Of a stretch of DNA of 34,961 nt, positions 20,970 to 31,467 are shown one piece after another. The DNA comes from Acidobacteriota bacterium (GTDB lineage: Bacteria; Acidobacteriota; Blastocatellia; Pyrinomonadales; Pyrinomonadaceae). The notes beneath the pieces are model-generated. The model saw only the letters and a program-made list of their open reading frames with translations, was not told where the DNA came from and did no database searches. The DNA lies in contig JAHBSH010000019.1 in assembly GCA_019639215.1 (NCBI GenBank), positions 1 through 34,961 of the forward strand, written 5' to 3'. The position numbers were made by a program, and so were the translations under genes. The stretch's first letter is position 1, and each line of letters starts with the position of its first letter.

Positions 20970-23900
20970 ATGTTTTGTGAACTTCATACAAGATCGGCAT
21001 TCAGTTTTCTATCTTCAGGGTCACAGCCGCAGAGATTGGCAAAACGTGCGGCGGGACTCGGGATGAGCCATATCGCTCTGCTCGACCGCGACACTGTTGC
21101 CGGTGCGGTGCGGTTTCATTTCGAGGCAAAGGAACAAGGGCTTAAACCGATCATCGGTGCTGAGATAACAATGGAAGACGGCAGCCTTCTGCCATTGGTT
21201 CCGCTGAACCGTGCGGGTTATGAGAATCTTTCGAAGCTCATAACGACCATAAAGCTACGAAGCAGAAAAGGTGAGCATTTTGCCACGAGGGAAGACATAG
21301 AGCAGCATTCGCAAAACCTGATGTGCTTCACCGGTGGAGCCGATGGGTTTATTCACAACAGCATCAAAAATGGACGAGGACTCGAAGATGCAGCTTGGCT
21401 CAAGTATGTTTTTGACGACCGTCTTTACGTTGAGCTTCAGCGGCATCACCTTCGCTCTGAAGAACACATCAATCAAGTCTTGTTGGGATATGCACACAAG
21501 CTTCGTATCCCATATTTTGCATCGAACGGAGTCTATTACGCGGATCAACATGATCGCGAGCTTTTTGACGTTTTCACCTGCATCAAGAATCACACGACGA
21601 TATATGAAGCCGGTAATCTTCTTTCGGAGAACGACGAGCGGCATCTGAAATCTCACGATGAAATGCTTTGGCTTTTCGAAGATCTTCCAGAAGCTGTAGA
21701 GATAACCAGAGAGATAGCTTCGCGAGTCAATTTCTCAATGGATGAGCTTTCTTACAATTTTCCCGATTATCCTGTTCCTTCCGGAGAGACGATGGACTCT
21801 TTCTTAATGAAGAAGGCCCAACGAGGAGCGTCCGAAAGATACAGCGGCAGTTCTCCGGCGATCCGATATGAAATTCATTCACGCCTTGAGAAAGAATTTC
21901 GAATAATATCGATGAAAAAGCTGGCAGGTTATTTTTTACAGGTCAGCGATATTTCCGATTTCTGCAAACAAGAAGGAATTCTCTCGCAAGGGCGTGGTTC
22001 GGCTGCAAACTCTGTAGTTTGTTATGCACTCGGTATAACCGCAGTTGATCCGATCAAGCATAATTTGCTGTTCGAGAGGTTTTTGTCGGAAAAATACGAA
22101 CAGTATCCCGACATCGATATCGATCTGCCATCGGGCGATGACCGTGAAAGAGTCATACAACACGTCTATCAAAAATTTGGCAGACGCGGTTCGGCGATGA
22201 CGGCAAACGTCATTTCATATCGCGGAAAATCGGCTGTTCGAGAAGTTGGTAAGGTATTTGGCTTCGGCACGGATGTTTTGGACAGGCTCTCTAGGCTCAA
22301 TTCTCACTACGAAACATTTAAGGGAGAAGAACTAAACCGCCGCTTAAAGGAAGAAGGATTTGATCCAACGACGAATAATGCTTTGAGAAAATTTTCAGAT
22401 CTTTATCAACGAATCCTCGATTTTCCAAGACATCTTGGCCAGCATTCGGGCGGGATGGTCATCTCTATCGACCGTCTTGATTCGATAGTACCGATCGAAC
22501 CGGCGTCGATGGAAGACCGCACTATTGTTCAATGGGACAAGGATGATTGCGAAGCATTGAAGATCGTAAAGGTAGATCTGCTTGGCCTCGGAATGATGGC
22601 AGTATTGCGTGACACCATCGAACTGATAGGCACACACCACAACGAAGATCTTAGCCTTTATAAAGTTCCGCAGGATGATAAGAAGGTTTATGAAGCTCTG
22701 CAAACAGGGGATACGGTCGGAATGTTTCAGGTTGAGAGCCGTGCTCAGATCGCTTTTTTGCCGAAATCAAAGCCGCAGAATTTCTATGACATCGTTGTAC
22801 AGGTGGCGATCATACGCCCCGGGCCGATCGTCGGCAATATGCTGCACTCGTATATCAAAAGACGGCAAGGCTTGGAAGACGTGACTTACCCGCACGAATC
22901 GCTTGAGCCGATCCTGAAACGGACAATGGGCGTTCCGCTTTTTCAGGAGCAGCTTTTGAAGATAGCGATGGACATTGCCGATTTCTCCGGTTCAGAAGCA
23001 GAAGAACTTCGCCGTGCGATGGGCTTCAAGCGGCCTGACCGCAAGATGGAACTTATCACGCAGAAATTGCATGAAGGGATGGCAAAAAAGGGAATTCCTT
23101 TTGACGTGCAGACACAGGTCGTTGATTACACAAAAGCTTTTGCCAACTACGGCTTTCCCGAATCTCATGCATATAGCTTTGCTCTGCTTGCCTACGCATC
23201 GGCGTATTTTATGGTGCATTATCGTGCGTGTTTTATGGCGGCGATGTTCAATAATTATCCGCTCGGGTTTTATAACGCGGCAACGCTTGTCAAAGACGCT
23301 CAGCGCCACGGCCTTCGTTTTCTGGCCATCGACATAAACCGCTCGCAGTATATTTTTACGGTCGAAGATGTCAGAACCGGGAACGGTAGTGACCGGGTTA
23401 TTGAAAAGTATGTCCGCGTGGGCTTGAAATACGTGCGAGGTCTAAGGAAGGAAACTGGTGAGGAGATCGTTACCGAACGCGAAGCGAACGGACCTTATAT
23501 AAGTGTCGCCGACCTGATAGACCGTGTACCCAAAATAAACAAACGCGAGATCAGGGCTTTGAGCATCGCCGGTGCATTGAATTTTGAGAACACCGTTCAT
23601 CGGCGCGAGGCCCTTTGGCAGTCCGAACTTGCGATACAGCCGCAAGGAGAACTATTTAGAAATGCGGAATGCGGAGCTCGGAATGTGGAATCAGAGGAAC
23701 AAAGCAGTACCTTCACGAAGCCGTCTGCCACTCATAGACCATCATTTCTGAAACGAATGGAAGGTTTGCAGCTTGTTGAAGCCGACCTTAAGAAGACCGG
23801 CATTTCGATCGGCAAGCACCCGATGGCATTTGTCCGTGAGGAATTAACGAAACGCAGAGTTCTTTCAGCCAAAGAATCGATCAACCTAAAGAAAGGGCAG

Positions 23901-24164
23901 GTTGTTTCAGTTGCGGGAGCCGTGATCATCCGTCAACGTCCGATGACCGCTAATAATGTTGTCTTCATTACGCTCGAAGACGAGACCGGGCATTCTAATT
24001 TTGTCGTGATGCCGGACAAGTTTGAAGAATACCGCTCAGTCATCAACCAAAGCGATTACTTGATCATCAGAGGCATCTTTGAAGAACGCGGAATGCTGAA
24101 AGCTCTCAGTTTTAAAACACTTAAGGGCTTCACAGCAGAGGTCGTATCGCACAACTTTAGGTAA
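20970..24164 (+). CDS. dnaE2: DnaE2, error-prone DNA polymerase III alpha subunit
   Basis: A 1064-residue C-family polymerase of the DnaE2 (ImuC) type. It begins with a PHP domain (ELHTRSAFSFLSSGSQPQRL, residues 4-23). The palm aspartates lie in PDIDIDLPSGD (about 380-390) and KVDLLGLGMM, and HSGGMVIS is the fingers-domain signature. The usual C-terminal OB domain (VVSVAGAVIIRQRP) is present. DnaE2 carries out mutagenic translesion synthesis with ImuA and ImuB under the SOS response. Residues about 896-911 are encoded by a 7-bp-period repeat like those between the array tRNAs, in a linker before the last domain. The reading frame is kept through it. Confidence 0.95.
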   Translation: MFCELHTRSAFSFLSSGSQPQRLAKRAAGLGMSHIALLDRDTVAGAVRFHFEAKEQGLKPIIGAEITMEDGSLLPLVPLNRAGYENLSKLITTIKLRSRKGEHFATREDIEQHSQNLMCFTGGADGFIHNSIKNGRGLEDAAWLKYVFDDRLYVELQRHHLRSEEHINQVLLGYAHKLRIPYFASNGVYYADQHDRELFDVFTCIKNHTTIYEAGNLLSENDERHLKSHDEMLWLFEDLPEAVEITREIASRVNFSMDELSYNFPDYPVPSGETMDSFLMKKAQRGASERYSGSSPAIRYEIHSRLEKEFRIISMKKLAGYFLQVSDISDFCKQEGILSQGRGSAANSVVCYALGITAVDPIKHNLLFERFLSEKYEQYPDIDIDLPSGDDRERVIQHVYQKFGRRGSAMTANVISYRGKSAVREVGKVFGFGTDVLDRLSRLNSHYETFKGEELNRRLKEEGFDPTTNNALRKFSDLYQRILDFPRHLGQHSGGMVISIDRLDSIVPIEPASMEDRTIVQWDKDDCEALKIVKVDLLGLGMMAVLRDTIELIGTHHNEDLSLYKVPQDDKKVYEALQTGDTVGMFQVESRAQIAFLPKSKPQNFYDIVVQVAIIRPGPIVGNMLHSYIKRRQGLEDVTYPHESLEPILKRTMGVPLFQEQLLKIAMDIADFSGSEAEELRRAMGFKRPDRKMELITQKLHEGMAKKGIPFDVQTQVVDYTKAFANYGFPESHAYSFALLAYASAYFMVHYRACFMAAMFNNYPLGFYNAATLVKDAQRHGLRFLAIDINRSQYIFTVEDVRTGNGSDRVIEKYVRVGLKYVRGLRKETGEEIVTEREANGPYISVADLIDRVPKINKREIRALSIAGALNFENTVHRREALWQSELAIQPQGELFRNAECGARNVESEEQSSTFTKPSATHRPSFLKRMEGLQLVEADLKKTGISIGKHPMAFVREELTKRRVLSAKESINLKKGQVVSVAGAVIIRQRPMTANNVVFITLEDETGHSNFVVMPDKFEEYRSVINQSDYLIIRGIFEERGMLKALSFKTLKGFTAEVVSHNFR
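23656..23700. repeat. 7-bp-period repeat inside dnaE2
   Basis: Units GAAATGC, GGAATGC, GGAGCTC, GGAATGT, GGAATCA in tandem, related to the ATGCGGA units at 13673-13761. It encodes a short hydrophilic linker and keeps the frame. Confidence 0.65.
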
Positions 24165-25033
24165 TATGGACATGTCAATTATCTTCTCTGAGTGCTGCTT
24201 ACAGCACATATCTTAAGCTATCTGAAACCAATAAAGTTGAACGGGTGATTTCGGAAATATTCATCTGAACAGATCACTGCCAGAACCGCATAGGTACAGA
24301 TATTGATCTACTAAAGCTAAGCAGAAACGTTAGTCAAAAAAAGATTTATTTACATTAAGAACTCGATCAATAAACATATTCTTATCTCGCTCATTCGTCA
24401 GTATCCTCAGATATATAACGGATATGGAAAAGTTGAACGCAGATCTAAGTGTCCATAGAAGGAAGCAAAGTTTTGCACAATCAGAAAAGAGCTATAAGTC
24501 TTTCCAGAATAGAAAAATGAGATGGTTTGACAAGGTAAGGTCGTTCCGTTAGTATCAAGTAAATTAACGAAGTCCTTATGTTGAAAAGAGATCTCATAAC
24601 TTTTATTAATAGCCGACATATCACAAATATGCATATGTGTCTGCATGTTCGCATGGCGACTATTAACTGAGATCTATTACAAAAACATAAAAGCCAATTA
24701 ATTATAAATAGATATCTCAGTCGGTCGCAAAGCAAAAAATGATGCTTTACGGCCGTATTTTTTTGTTTCGTAGTGAAAGCAAAGAGCGGCTTTTTAACAT
24801 CAGTTTTTTCGAAAGACCACAGCTGATGAATCAAAGGGTAGTAGATCGAATATAAGGACGGTCACCTTCTCTAATCGTCCATTCGGCAGGACGTGATATC
24901 CGGTGGTGAAAAAGAAATGTTGTTGCTGATAGCCGAATGTATATTACAAGTTCGAGGTCTCATTGACCGAAAGTTGAACCAAATTAATTGGTCAAGCGTA
25001 TTTAGGTAATCAATTAAATAACCAGGAGCATTA
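24165..25033. other. 869-bp stretch with no convincing gene
   Basis: AT-rich. Minus-strand frames here (24407-24646, 24481-24834) have no ribosome site and odd composition, so I do not call them. A TACGGCCGTA palindrome followed by T7 lies near 24748. The last 100 bp probably hold the promoter of the receptor gene. Confidence 0.5.
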
Positions 25034-28000
25034 ATGAGTAAGGAGATCTTATATATGATAAATAGCATAACCACTCTGAGAGCGGTTTTTTCAACAGCAC
25101 TAGCCATTCTCCTACTGATTTTCACCGTGCAAGTTTTTGCGCAAAGCAGTTCTGCAACATTGTCCGGTTATGTTAGGGACAGTTCAGGTGCGGCAGTTGT
25201 CGGTGCAACTGTGAAGGTAGTGAATAAAGCAACCAACAGAGCATTTACCACCACCAGTAGAAATGACGGCATTTATATATTCGTTGAACTCCTGCCGGGC
25301 AATTATCGGCTTGAGGTCGAACAACAGGGTTTTCAACGGGCAGTTATAGATAATTTGGTATTGAATGTTGCCGCACGCTCAACTCATGACGTCACACTCG
25401 CGACAGGCGAAGTGAGCGAAATAGTTACTGTTGAAGCTGACCAATTGGTTGTCGAAAGGGATTCTGCGGTAGTTTCAACCGTGGTCAATCGCGAGTTTGT
25501 TGAAAACATTCCTTTGAACGGGCGCACTTTTCAATCGCTGCTGGAATTGACGCCTGGGGTTGTGCTGACCCCGCCCGATGCAACGAATCCTGGACAATTC
25601 TCAGTCAACGGTCAGCGCTCGAATTCAAACTACTTCATTGTTGACGGTATCGGGGCAAATTCCGGTACTACACCGATCGCGACCTACAGCCAACAAGCGG
25701 CAGGCACATTGCCCAGTACTACGGTTACTGGCGGATTCAATAACTTGCTGTCCGTAGATGAATTAGAAGAGTTTCGCGTAATGACATCAACCTTTGCCCC
25801 TGAATACGGCAGATCGCCAGGCGGCCAGGTAATAATGCAGTCACGTGCAGGTGGAAGAAGGTTGAGCGGCAGTGTCTCGCACTACATTAGAAATGAGATA
25901 TTTGACGCAAATAATTTTTTTAATAACAGGAGCGGCATCACGCGCGGAGTGCTACGTCAAAACCATTTTGGGTTTACAGTTGGCGGTCCGGTTCTGCTGC
26001 CTTTAGGAAGAAATGAAGACGTTTTTAAGCCGCTAAGGGACAAAACATTCTTCTTTGTATCGTATGAAAATATGCAGGTGCGTCAGCCTGTGTTCCGTAG
26101 TGCAAACACTCCTTCACTGTTTGCAAGATCTGAAGCGGTCAGGTTGGGCCTTACGGACATTGCAGATTTTTTGAATGGTTTTCCGTTGCCAAATGCTCCA
26201 AGCATCATTGCAGGAAATCGTGCTCAATATGTCGGAAGGTATCTGGCATCGATCTCGAATCCTATCAAGATGAATTCGTGGGGCGTTAGGATCGATCACC
26301 ACTTCAATTCGCAATTCAGCATTTTTGGCAGATATAAACGGACACCATCCGAAAATGATCAAGCTACAACTGCGTTTGCTAACCAGACAAATTACTACAA
26401 CGTAACGACCAAATTGTTCACAGGCGGAGCAACATATGCCTTTTCGCCGCAAGCGGTGTTTGATGGCCGCTTGAATATAACCCATGATGATGGTGACTTC
26501 CTCTTCCTTCCGCAGGATATTGATGGAGCGGTTGTACCATCTCTTTCCAGACTGTTGCCGGACTATATTACAGAGGAGAACGCCTCTGCCGGCGTGCAGT
26601 TTGGAGATCTGATGAATCAAACCCGAGGCAGAACCTGGGGTAACGGCCAAAAACAGATCAATTTTGTCGGGAATCTGACGTATCTTGCCGGAAATCATCA
26701 GATGAAATTTGGCGGAGATTATCGTCAATTGAAACCAACTGTCAATGCGCGCTCATTCGGCTACAGCTATAACTTCGGCTTGCTTGATGCGTTGTTGAAC
26801 GAAAACGCGCCGAACACTTTCGGCATGGTTCGGGTCAGCACACAAGCATTTGCTCCGGCCGGTCAGTTCAAATTTGAGAATTATTCACTTTATGGTCAGG
26901 ACACATGGAGAACAAGCCAAAGACTGACCCTGACGTACGGGCTTAGATGGGATCTGAACCTTCCGCCTTCTTCAGATGGGGAATTGCCGTATGCCATTGA
27001 TGGATTGAATGATCCTTTAACCGCAACGCTCGCGGCTCCAGGAACCGAGGCTTTCGAAGCGACGTATGCTAATTTTGCACCTCGCGTTGGTGTTGCGTAT
27101 TCATTGGACGAAGCGGGCACTTTTGTTTTTAGAGGTGGCGTGGGGCTATTTTATGATATGGGTACCGGCCAAGCAGTTCGCGGATATACAGGGTTCCCAT
27201 TTAGTACTGTACGAGCCTCACTGCCGATCCCATTCGTCATCGGATCACAGGCATTAAATGATGCATTGCAGCCGCTTCCATTCAGTACCACCCCGCCTTA
27301 TTCATCGAGCTTCTATGTTTATAACCGTGATACGGGCTTTGTGCCGCCTCGTGTCCTTCAATACAACCTTGCGCTTGAAAAGTCTTTGGGCAGTAATCAG
27401 AGCATAAGTGTTTCGTTCGTTGCGGCAAATGGAAGAAAACTGTTGTTCACAGAGACATTGTCTAATGCTCCCGGCAGAGCGGGGCTTGGGATACCGGAAA
27501 AGAATTGGATCAATCCGATATTCGGAGGGCCGACAAATTCCAGCTTTATTTATATGACCGATAACCGCGGGAGGTCAGACTATTACGCTTTGCAGTTTCA
27601 GTTCAACCGCCGTTTGACCAAAGGGCTGCAGGCAATGGCGTCATACAGCTATTCGCACTCAAAAGACAATATGTCTTCAGAGATCGCAGGTGGTTCCGGT
27701 GCGGTCAGGGTAGATCCGGACAGCGAGTACGGATATTCGGATTTTGATATCCGTCACAATTACTCCGCTGCTCTGACATACCGAATACCGTCACCTATCA
27801 AAGAAGGCTTTGGCAGAAAGCTGCTGAATGGTTTTGCAGTAGATATGATAACGCGTGGCCGTTCGGCTCCGCCGTACAAGGTGTTTGTGGCGTACTACGA
27901 TCAGGTAAATTTCATTACCTATTCGACACGGCCAAATTTGGTTCCCGGACAGCCATTGTACTTATATGATGAAAACTTTCCGGGTGGGCGAATGGCGAAC

Positions 28001-28396
28001 ATCGACGCATTTGATTTTCCAGGGCCGACATCAGTTGGTAATTTGGAAAGGAATGCTCTGAGAGGCTTTAATCTTTTCCAGACGGATCTGACACTGCGTC
28101 GTGAGTTCAAGCTGACCGAAAGATTTCGGATGCAGCTGCGTGCCGAGGCATTCAATGTATTCAATCAGGCAAATTTCGCTATGAATAGTTCGAATTCATA
28201 CACAGCGATCCGTCGCCAATATAATCCGAATGCAAATCCAAATTTGCCCGGAACAACCGTTGACACCAGGTTCACAAACGTTGGCCTGTCAGCACAAACG
28301 CTTTCGAATCAACTAGGAGCGACTGGCGGCTTGAATTCGCTTTATACGGTTGGCGGCCCGCGCTCGCTTCAGTTTGCCGTAAAGGTGCTGTTTTAG
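25034..28396 (+). CDS. Oar-like TonB-dependent-type outer-membrane receptor
   Basis: An 1120-residue outer-membrane protein. A signal peptide (about residues 13-36, ending VQVFAQ) is followed by a carboxypeptidase-regulatory-like beta domain (SATLSGYVRDSSGAAVVGA, about 40-58; YRLEVEQQGF). Next come a plug-like domain (VENIPLNGRTFQSLLELTPG, about 155-174; SVNGQRSNSNYFIVDG) and a long beta-barrel ending in the aromatic C-terminal residue F (SLQFAVKVLF). This architecture is greatly expanded in Acidobacteriota and is thought to import large substrates or scaffold surface proteins. AGGAG precedes the ATG. A secreted unknown gene follows 52 bp later. The ligand cannot be predicted. Confidence 0.9.
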   Translation: MSKEILYMINSITTLRAVFSTALAILLLIFTVQVFAQSSSATLSGYVRDSSGAAVVGATVKVVNKATNRAFTTTSRNDGIYIFVELLPGNYRLEVEQQGFQRAVIDNLVLNVAARSTHDVTLATGEVSEIVTVEADQLVVERDSAVVSTVVNREFVENIPLNGRTFQSLLELTPGVVLTPPDATNPGQFSVNGQRSNSNYFIVDGIGANSGTTPIATYSQQAAGTLPSTTVTGGFNNLLSVDELEEFRVMTSTFAPEYGRSPGGQVIMQSRAGGRRLSGSVSHYIRNEIFDANNFFNNRSGITRGVLRQNHFGFTVGGPVLLPLGRNEDVFKPLRDKTFFFVSYENMQVRQPVFRSANTPSLFARSEAVRLGLTDIADFLNGFPLPNAPSIIAGNRAQYVGRYLASISNPIKMNSWGVRIDHHFNSQFSIFGRYKRTPSENDQATTAFANQTNYYNVTTKLFTGGATYAFSPQAVFDGRLNITHDDGDFLFLPQDIDGAVVPSLSRLLPDYITEENASAGVQFGDLMNQTRGRTWGNGQKQINFVGNLTYLAGNHQMKFGGDYRQLKPTVNARSFGYSYNFGLLDALLNENAPNTFGMVRVSTQAFAPAGQFKFENYSLYGQDTWRTSQRLTLTYGLRWDLNLPPSSDGELPYAIDGLNDPLTATLAAPGTEAFEATYANFAPRVGVAYSLDEAGTFVFRGGVGLFYDMGTGQAVRGYTGFPFSTVRASLPIPFVIGSQALNDALQPLPFSTTPPYSSSFYVYNRDTGFVPPRVLQYNLALEKSLGSNQSISVSFVAANGRKLLFTETLSNAPGRAGLGIPEKNWINPIFGGPTNSSFIYMTDNRGRSDYYALQFQFNRRLTKGLQAMASYSYSHSKDNMSSEIAGGSGAVRVDPDSEYGYSDFDIRHNYSAALTYRIPSPIKEGFGRKLLNGFAVDMITRGRSAPPYKVFVAYYDQVNFITYSTRPNLVPGQPLYLYDENFPGGRMANIDAFDFPGPTSVGNLERNALRGFNLFQTDLTLRREFKLTERFRMQLRAEAFNVFNQANFAMNSSNSYTAIRRQYNPNANPNLPGTTVDTRFTNVGLSAQTLSNQLGATGGLNSLYTVGGPRSLQFAVKVLF

Positions 28397-28448
28397 AACT
28401 ATAGGAGAAATAGGGAAGTAACCACAAAGACTCGAACGACAAGAAATT

Positions 28449-29414
28449 ATGAGTTATCTAAGATCTGTATTATTTTTGGCGGTGATCTTTCTTCTTAATA
28501 TCACCGTCATGTCACAGGGTGTTTCTCGCGCGGAATGTTTTCCTTTTGAAAAACTGTCGCCTGATAAACGAAAGATCGCTGAAGAATTGCTGCTAAAAGC
28601 AATGGATGAAGCTGCATTATACACGCTTGTCGGTGGGATAAAGCCGATGAGCTCGGGTATTAGATCTTATAGTGTCCGGACAAGTCTACCGAGGATATCT
28701 GTAGAAGACGCTAGAAAGATAATTGCTGAATTTGGCGATAAGAAGCCTGATGAACTAAAGCCTGATGAAAGAGGTCGTCTGTCAGAGGCAAAACAAGCTT
28801 TAGAGCGGCATGATGCTCTTTCTGACATAGCCGATGTCCGTGAGGTCTTACAGCAGTGGAGATGCGGTGACGATTTTTTTGCCGATATCCAACACTATAC
28901 AGCAGTGTATGAAGGAAAAAGATTTCTTGACATAGTTGTTTTTTCGCGTCCTGCTCTTCGGAGGATGATCGAAGAAAGAGAGAATTTCTTTTCTCGTTGG
29001 GGTATTACGCCAGGGTCGCATCCGCTCGAAGTGCTGTATGCTGTCGAGAATGAAAAGACTTCAGCAAGAAACGGCGGTTACGGCTACCTCTTTGGATATC
29101 CGGATCACGCAGTAAGGTTTTTTGTTGAAGCATCGAATGAAGAGAATTTGACTGGGCAATTTGTCGTGCGGGATTTTATTTCCATTCCGACTTTCGCCCG
29201 CGATACCAATTTTTTCGTCTATGCGGTACCAAAAGGCTATACAGCCGATGCGGTCGATACTTCGTTGAGAGATCGCTCGGTGAAAGTGCTGAACGAGTAC
29301 CGGAAACGGCGCGAGAATTATGTTGGCGATGGAAAACGCGGGATATTGGAGCTAGTTAGGGATTGGTTCTGTGACTCAAACGGGCAATGCTCGCAGAAGA
29401 ACGCCAAATTCTAG
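28449..29414 (+). CDS. secreted protein of unknown function
   Basis: A 321-residue protein with an N-terminal signal peptide (MSYLRSVLFLAVIFLLNITV) and a hydrophilic mature part. Four cysteines stand out (CFPF near 31, RCGDDFF near 139, CDSNGQC near the end) and could form disulfides. No family recognised. It follows the Oar-like receptor by 52 bp on the same strand and is closed by a strong terminator. It may therefore be a periplasmic or surface partner of the receptor, by context only. Confidence 0.7.
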   Translation: MSYLRSVLFLAVIFLLNITVMSQGVSRAECFPFEKLSPDKRKIAEELLLKAMDEAALYTLVGGIKPMSSGIRSYSVRTSLPRISVEDARKIIAEFGDKKPDELKPDERGRLSEAKQALERHDALSDIADVREVLQQWRCGDDFFADIQHYTAVYEGKRFLDIVVFSRPALRRMIEERENFFSRWGITPGSHPLEVLYAVENEKTSARNGGYGYLFGYPDHAVRFFVEASNEENLTGQFVVRDFISIPTFARDTNFFVYAVPKGYTADAVDTSLRDRSVKVLNEYRKRRENYVGDGKRGILELVRDWFCDSNGQCSQKNAKF

Positions 29415-29443
29415 CTATCCACAAAGCACTTTCGAATGAGCAA

Positions 29444-29476
29444 TAGCGGTGACAAAAGATCACCGCTTATTTTTTT
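29444..29476 (+). terminator. intrinsic terminator
   Basis: AGCGGTGA-caaaaga-TCACCGCT, an 8-bp perfect stem, followed by TATTTTTTT, 30 bp after the stop of the secreted protein gene. Confidence 0.9.
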
Positions 29477-29563
29477 GAATAAAGTTGCGCGTATATCTGT
29501 AGCGAAAGATCCATTGATCGGACAGTCCAGCAAACGCCTCTATCAAAGCAGATCCCTGGACAA

Positions 29564-30517
29564 CTAGTTTTGCTGGGCATGAATAAAATTGGCATGTCCC
29601 ATCATATTTTCTATGCGGAAATGTTTAGCAAACGGACGGATTATCTCATCCATTATCTCCAGCTTTGTTTCGACCGGCATATTCATTCCCGGAAAAAATG
29701 AAAGCTCGGGAGCGTCTTCGGCTCCTAGAAAATCAAGCGGATGCAGCAAAAGCGAGGGCTGGACACCTGTGATCCGGCATAACCTCAAGGCGTTGTTCCA
29801 ATAGGTTCGCGCGGCAAGTCTGGAAAACGACGCGAGATAGATGACATAGCTCGCATGTATCGGAGTTTTGAACATCGGCAAGGTCGTAACCGGAATTTCC
29901 AACAGATCGCGGCCGGCTGCCTTCACATAATGCGGTTTCAAGGTTCTAAAACCATCCGAGAATTTACCAAAAAGACCTTTGCGTTTTTCCTTTTCATCCT
30001 CAGACATCTCGCCGGCTTTCATGAAGTAGTAAGCACGAGCCAGTGGGCCAAGATATGTTGGAAATGTAGAACAATCGTATTTGTAGCCCCTTTCAGCCAG
30101 AACTTCCAAAACGGTATCAGAAAGACTAAATCCGGGACCTCTAAAGCCCGCAGGGCGTTCGCCTGTGGCAGATTCTATTGCGTCCTCAGCCTTTGCGAAC
30201 TCATCGATCAGTTCTTGTTTTGAATACAAATGCAGCCAAGGCTCGTGATTAAAAGAATGATTGCCGACCTCATGTCCCGCCGCAGATATTTGTCTCAACG
30301 CATTGTGGTTCTTTTCCAAAGCAGCATCTTGTCCCACAATAAAGTAAGTGATCTTGATCTCTCGTTCCTTGAGGAACTCAAGTGATCGCGGCACGATGAT
30401 GTCCAAATAGGAAGGGAATTCTTCCCAACCGGCGTCACCATGGGTTTTCATGTATGACCACTTGTTGTCCAAGTCCAAAGAAAGACTCGCTATCGGTTTG
30501 TTTCTAGATGCAGACAT
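29564..30517 (-). CDS. polysaccharide deacetylase family protein
   Basis: A 317-residue NodB-homology deacetylase. Motif 1 reads SLDLDNKWS (about 13-21), motif 2 is HEVGNHSFNHEPW (about 84-96, the metal-binding HxxxH), and motif 3 is RGPGFSLS (about 123-130). These enzymes remove N- or O-acetyl groups from sugar polymers using a metal. No signal peptide, so it probably acts in the cytoplasm on lipid-linked or precursor sugars. It is the last gene of a minus-strand surface-sugar cluster, about 100 bp after the methyltransferase gene. Confidence 0.88.
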   Translation of the reverse strand: MSASRNKPIASLSLDLDNKWSYMKTHGDAGWEEFPSYLDIIVPRSLEFLKEREIKITYFIVGQDAALEKNHNALRQISAAGHEVGNHSFNHEPWLHLYSKQELIDEFAKAEDAIESATGERPAGFRGPGFSLSDTVLEVLAERGYKYDCSTFPTYLGPLARAYYFMKAGEMSEDEKEKRKGLFGKFSDGFRTLKPHYVKAAGRDLLEIPVTTLPMFKTPIHASYVIYLASFSRLAARTYWNNALRLCRITGVQPSLLLHPLDFLGAEDAPELSFFPGMNMPVETKLEIMDEIIRPFAKHFRIENMMGHANFIHAQQN

Positions 30518-30618
30518 AACAAATTTCTAATATAAAGGTTGATTCAAATAGAGTTTTCGGGAAATTCAATCAGAAATAAAAGCCAGTTGCTTTTGAACTC
30601 TAATTGTTTCGAAACACA

Positions 30619-31467
30619 TTATTGAGAATGATCGGTACCATTATATTTCAATAAGGTCCAAAAGAGATCTTCTGATGGATACGGGAGTGAAAGAGAGTCA
30701 GGTATCGGACTGAACAACGCTTTGAATCCTAGTCGGTATTGAAGCAATGATTTTGCTCGTTTACCACTTATTTTCTTTAGTGTTCGTCCGTACGCTATCT
30801 CTTCAAAACCGATGCCAGAAAGATATGTTACAAGACTTTGATGGGAATACCAGTGCAGCACACTAGGGGGCGAATATTCATGCCAATGCTTTCCTAAGAT
30901 CCTGGCTGAAAATGAAGCACGATCCCACGATTCGATCAGCAGATGACCACCGTCAGACAGAATGGTTTTGACACTCGCAAAGGCTGAGGAAGGATCGAAT
31001 AAATGTCCCACGACCTGTACCATTGATACAAGGTCAAAGCGCTCATTTTTATCGAACATTTCCAGAGTTCCAATATTCATGTTCAAGCCAAGCTTGGTTT
31101 TTCCGTATTCAGCCATTGATGGGTTAGGTTCGAGACCAACACCGCTCCATCCTTCATCCTCAAACCCCTTTAATATAAATCCGGCTGCTGCACCTACATC
31201 AAGCATCCTGCCTTTATTCACATGCTTTGCTATTTTTTTAGCGTACTGTCGACCACGCTTACGCAGCATATCCGCTTCGATCGTGTAGTCTGCATAGCCA
31301 GCGTTGCCATCGTAGAAGTAAGAGTCATCGTAGGTCTTTTCTACGTGCTCGATATCGGCAGTTATATCTGCGAATCGATGACCACAAACCTGACAGTCTA
31401 AGATCCAGGTGTTTTTGACCTCAAAAACCCTTTCCGAAGCTGAATTGCAGAGTGGACAACTTTTCAT
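30619..31467 (-). CDS. class I methyltransferase with N-terminal zinc ribbon
   Basis: A 282-residue protein. CPLCNSASERVFEV and CQVCGHRF (residues 4-17 and 26-33) form a four-cysteine zinc ribbon. The SAM domain follows with MLDVGAAAGFILKGF (about 93-107) and GVGLEPNPSMAEYG. This layout is common in sugar C- or O-methyltransferases of polysaccharide loci, although the exact sugar cannot be named. Its ATG overlaps the stop of the upstream FAD-oxidoreductase gene by 4 bp (31464-31467), so the two are translationally coupled. Confidence 0.87.
   Translation of the reverse strand: MKSCPLCNSASERVFEVKNTWILDCQVCGHRFADITADIEHVEKTYDDSYFYDGNAGYADYTIEADMLRKRGRQYAKKIAKHVNKGRMLDVGAAAGFILKGFEDEGWSGVGLEPNPSMAEYGKTKLGLNMNIGTLEMFDKNERFDLVSMVQVVGHLFDPSSAFASVKTILSDGGHLLIESWDRASFSARILGKHWHEYSPPSVLHWYSHQSLVTYLSGIGFEEIAYGRTLKKISGKRAKSLLQYRLGFKALFSPIPDSLSLPYPSEDLFWTLLKYNGTDHSQ

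Noticed and set aside
24748..24764. TACGGCCGTA followed by T7 as a terminator
   Set aside because: The palindrome leaves no loop for a stable RNA hairpin.
24407..24834. Minus-strand open frames in the gap after dnaE2
   Set aside because: No ribosome site, skewed composition, overlap with each other in different frames and no recognisable domain.
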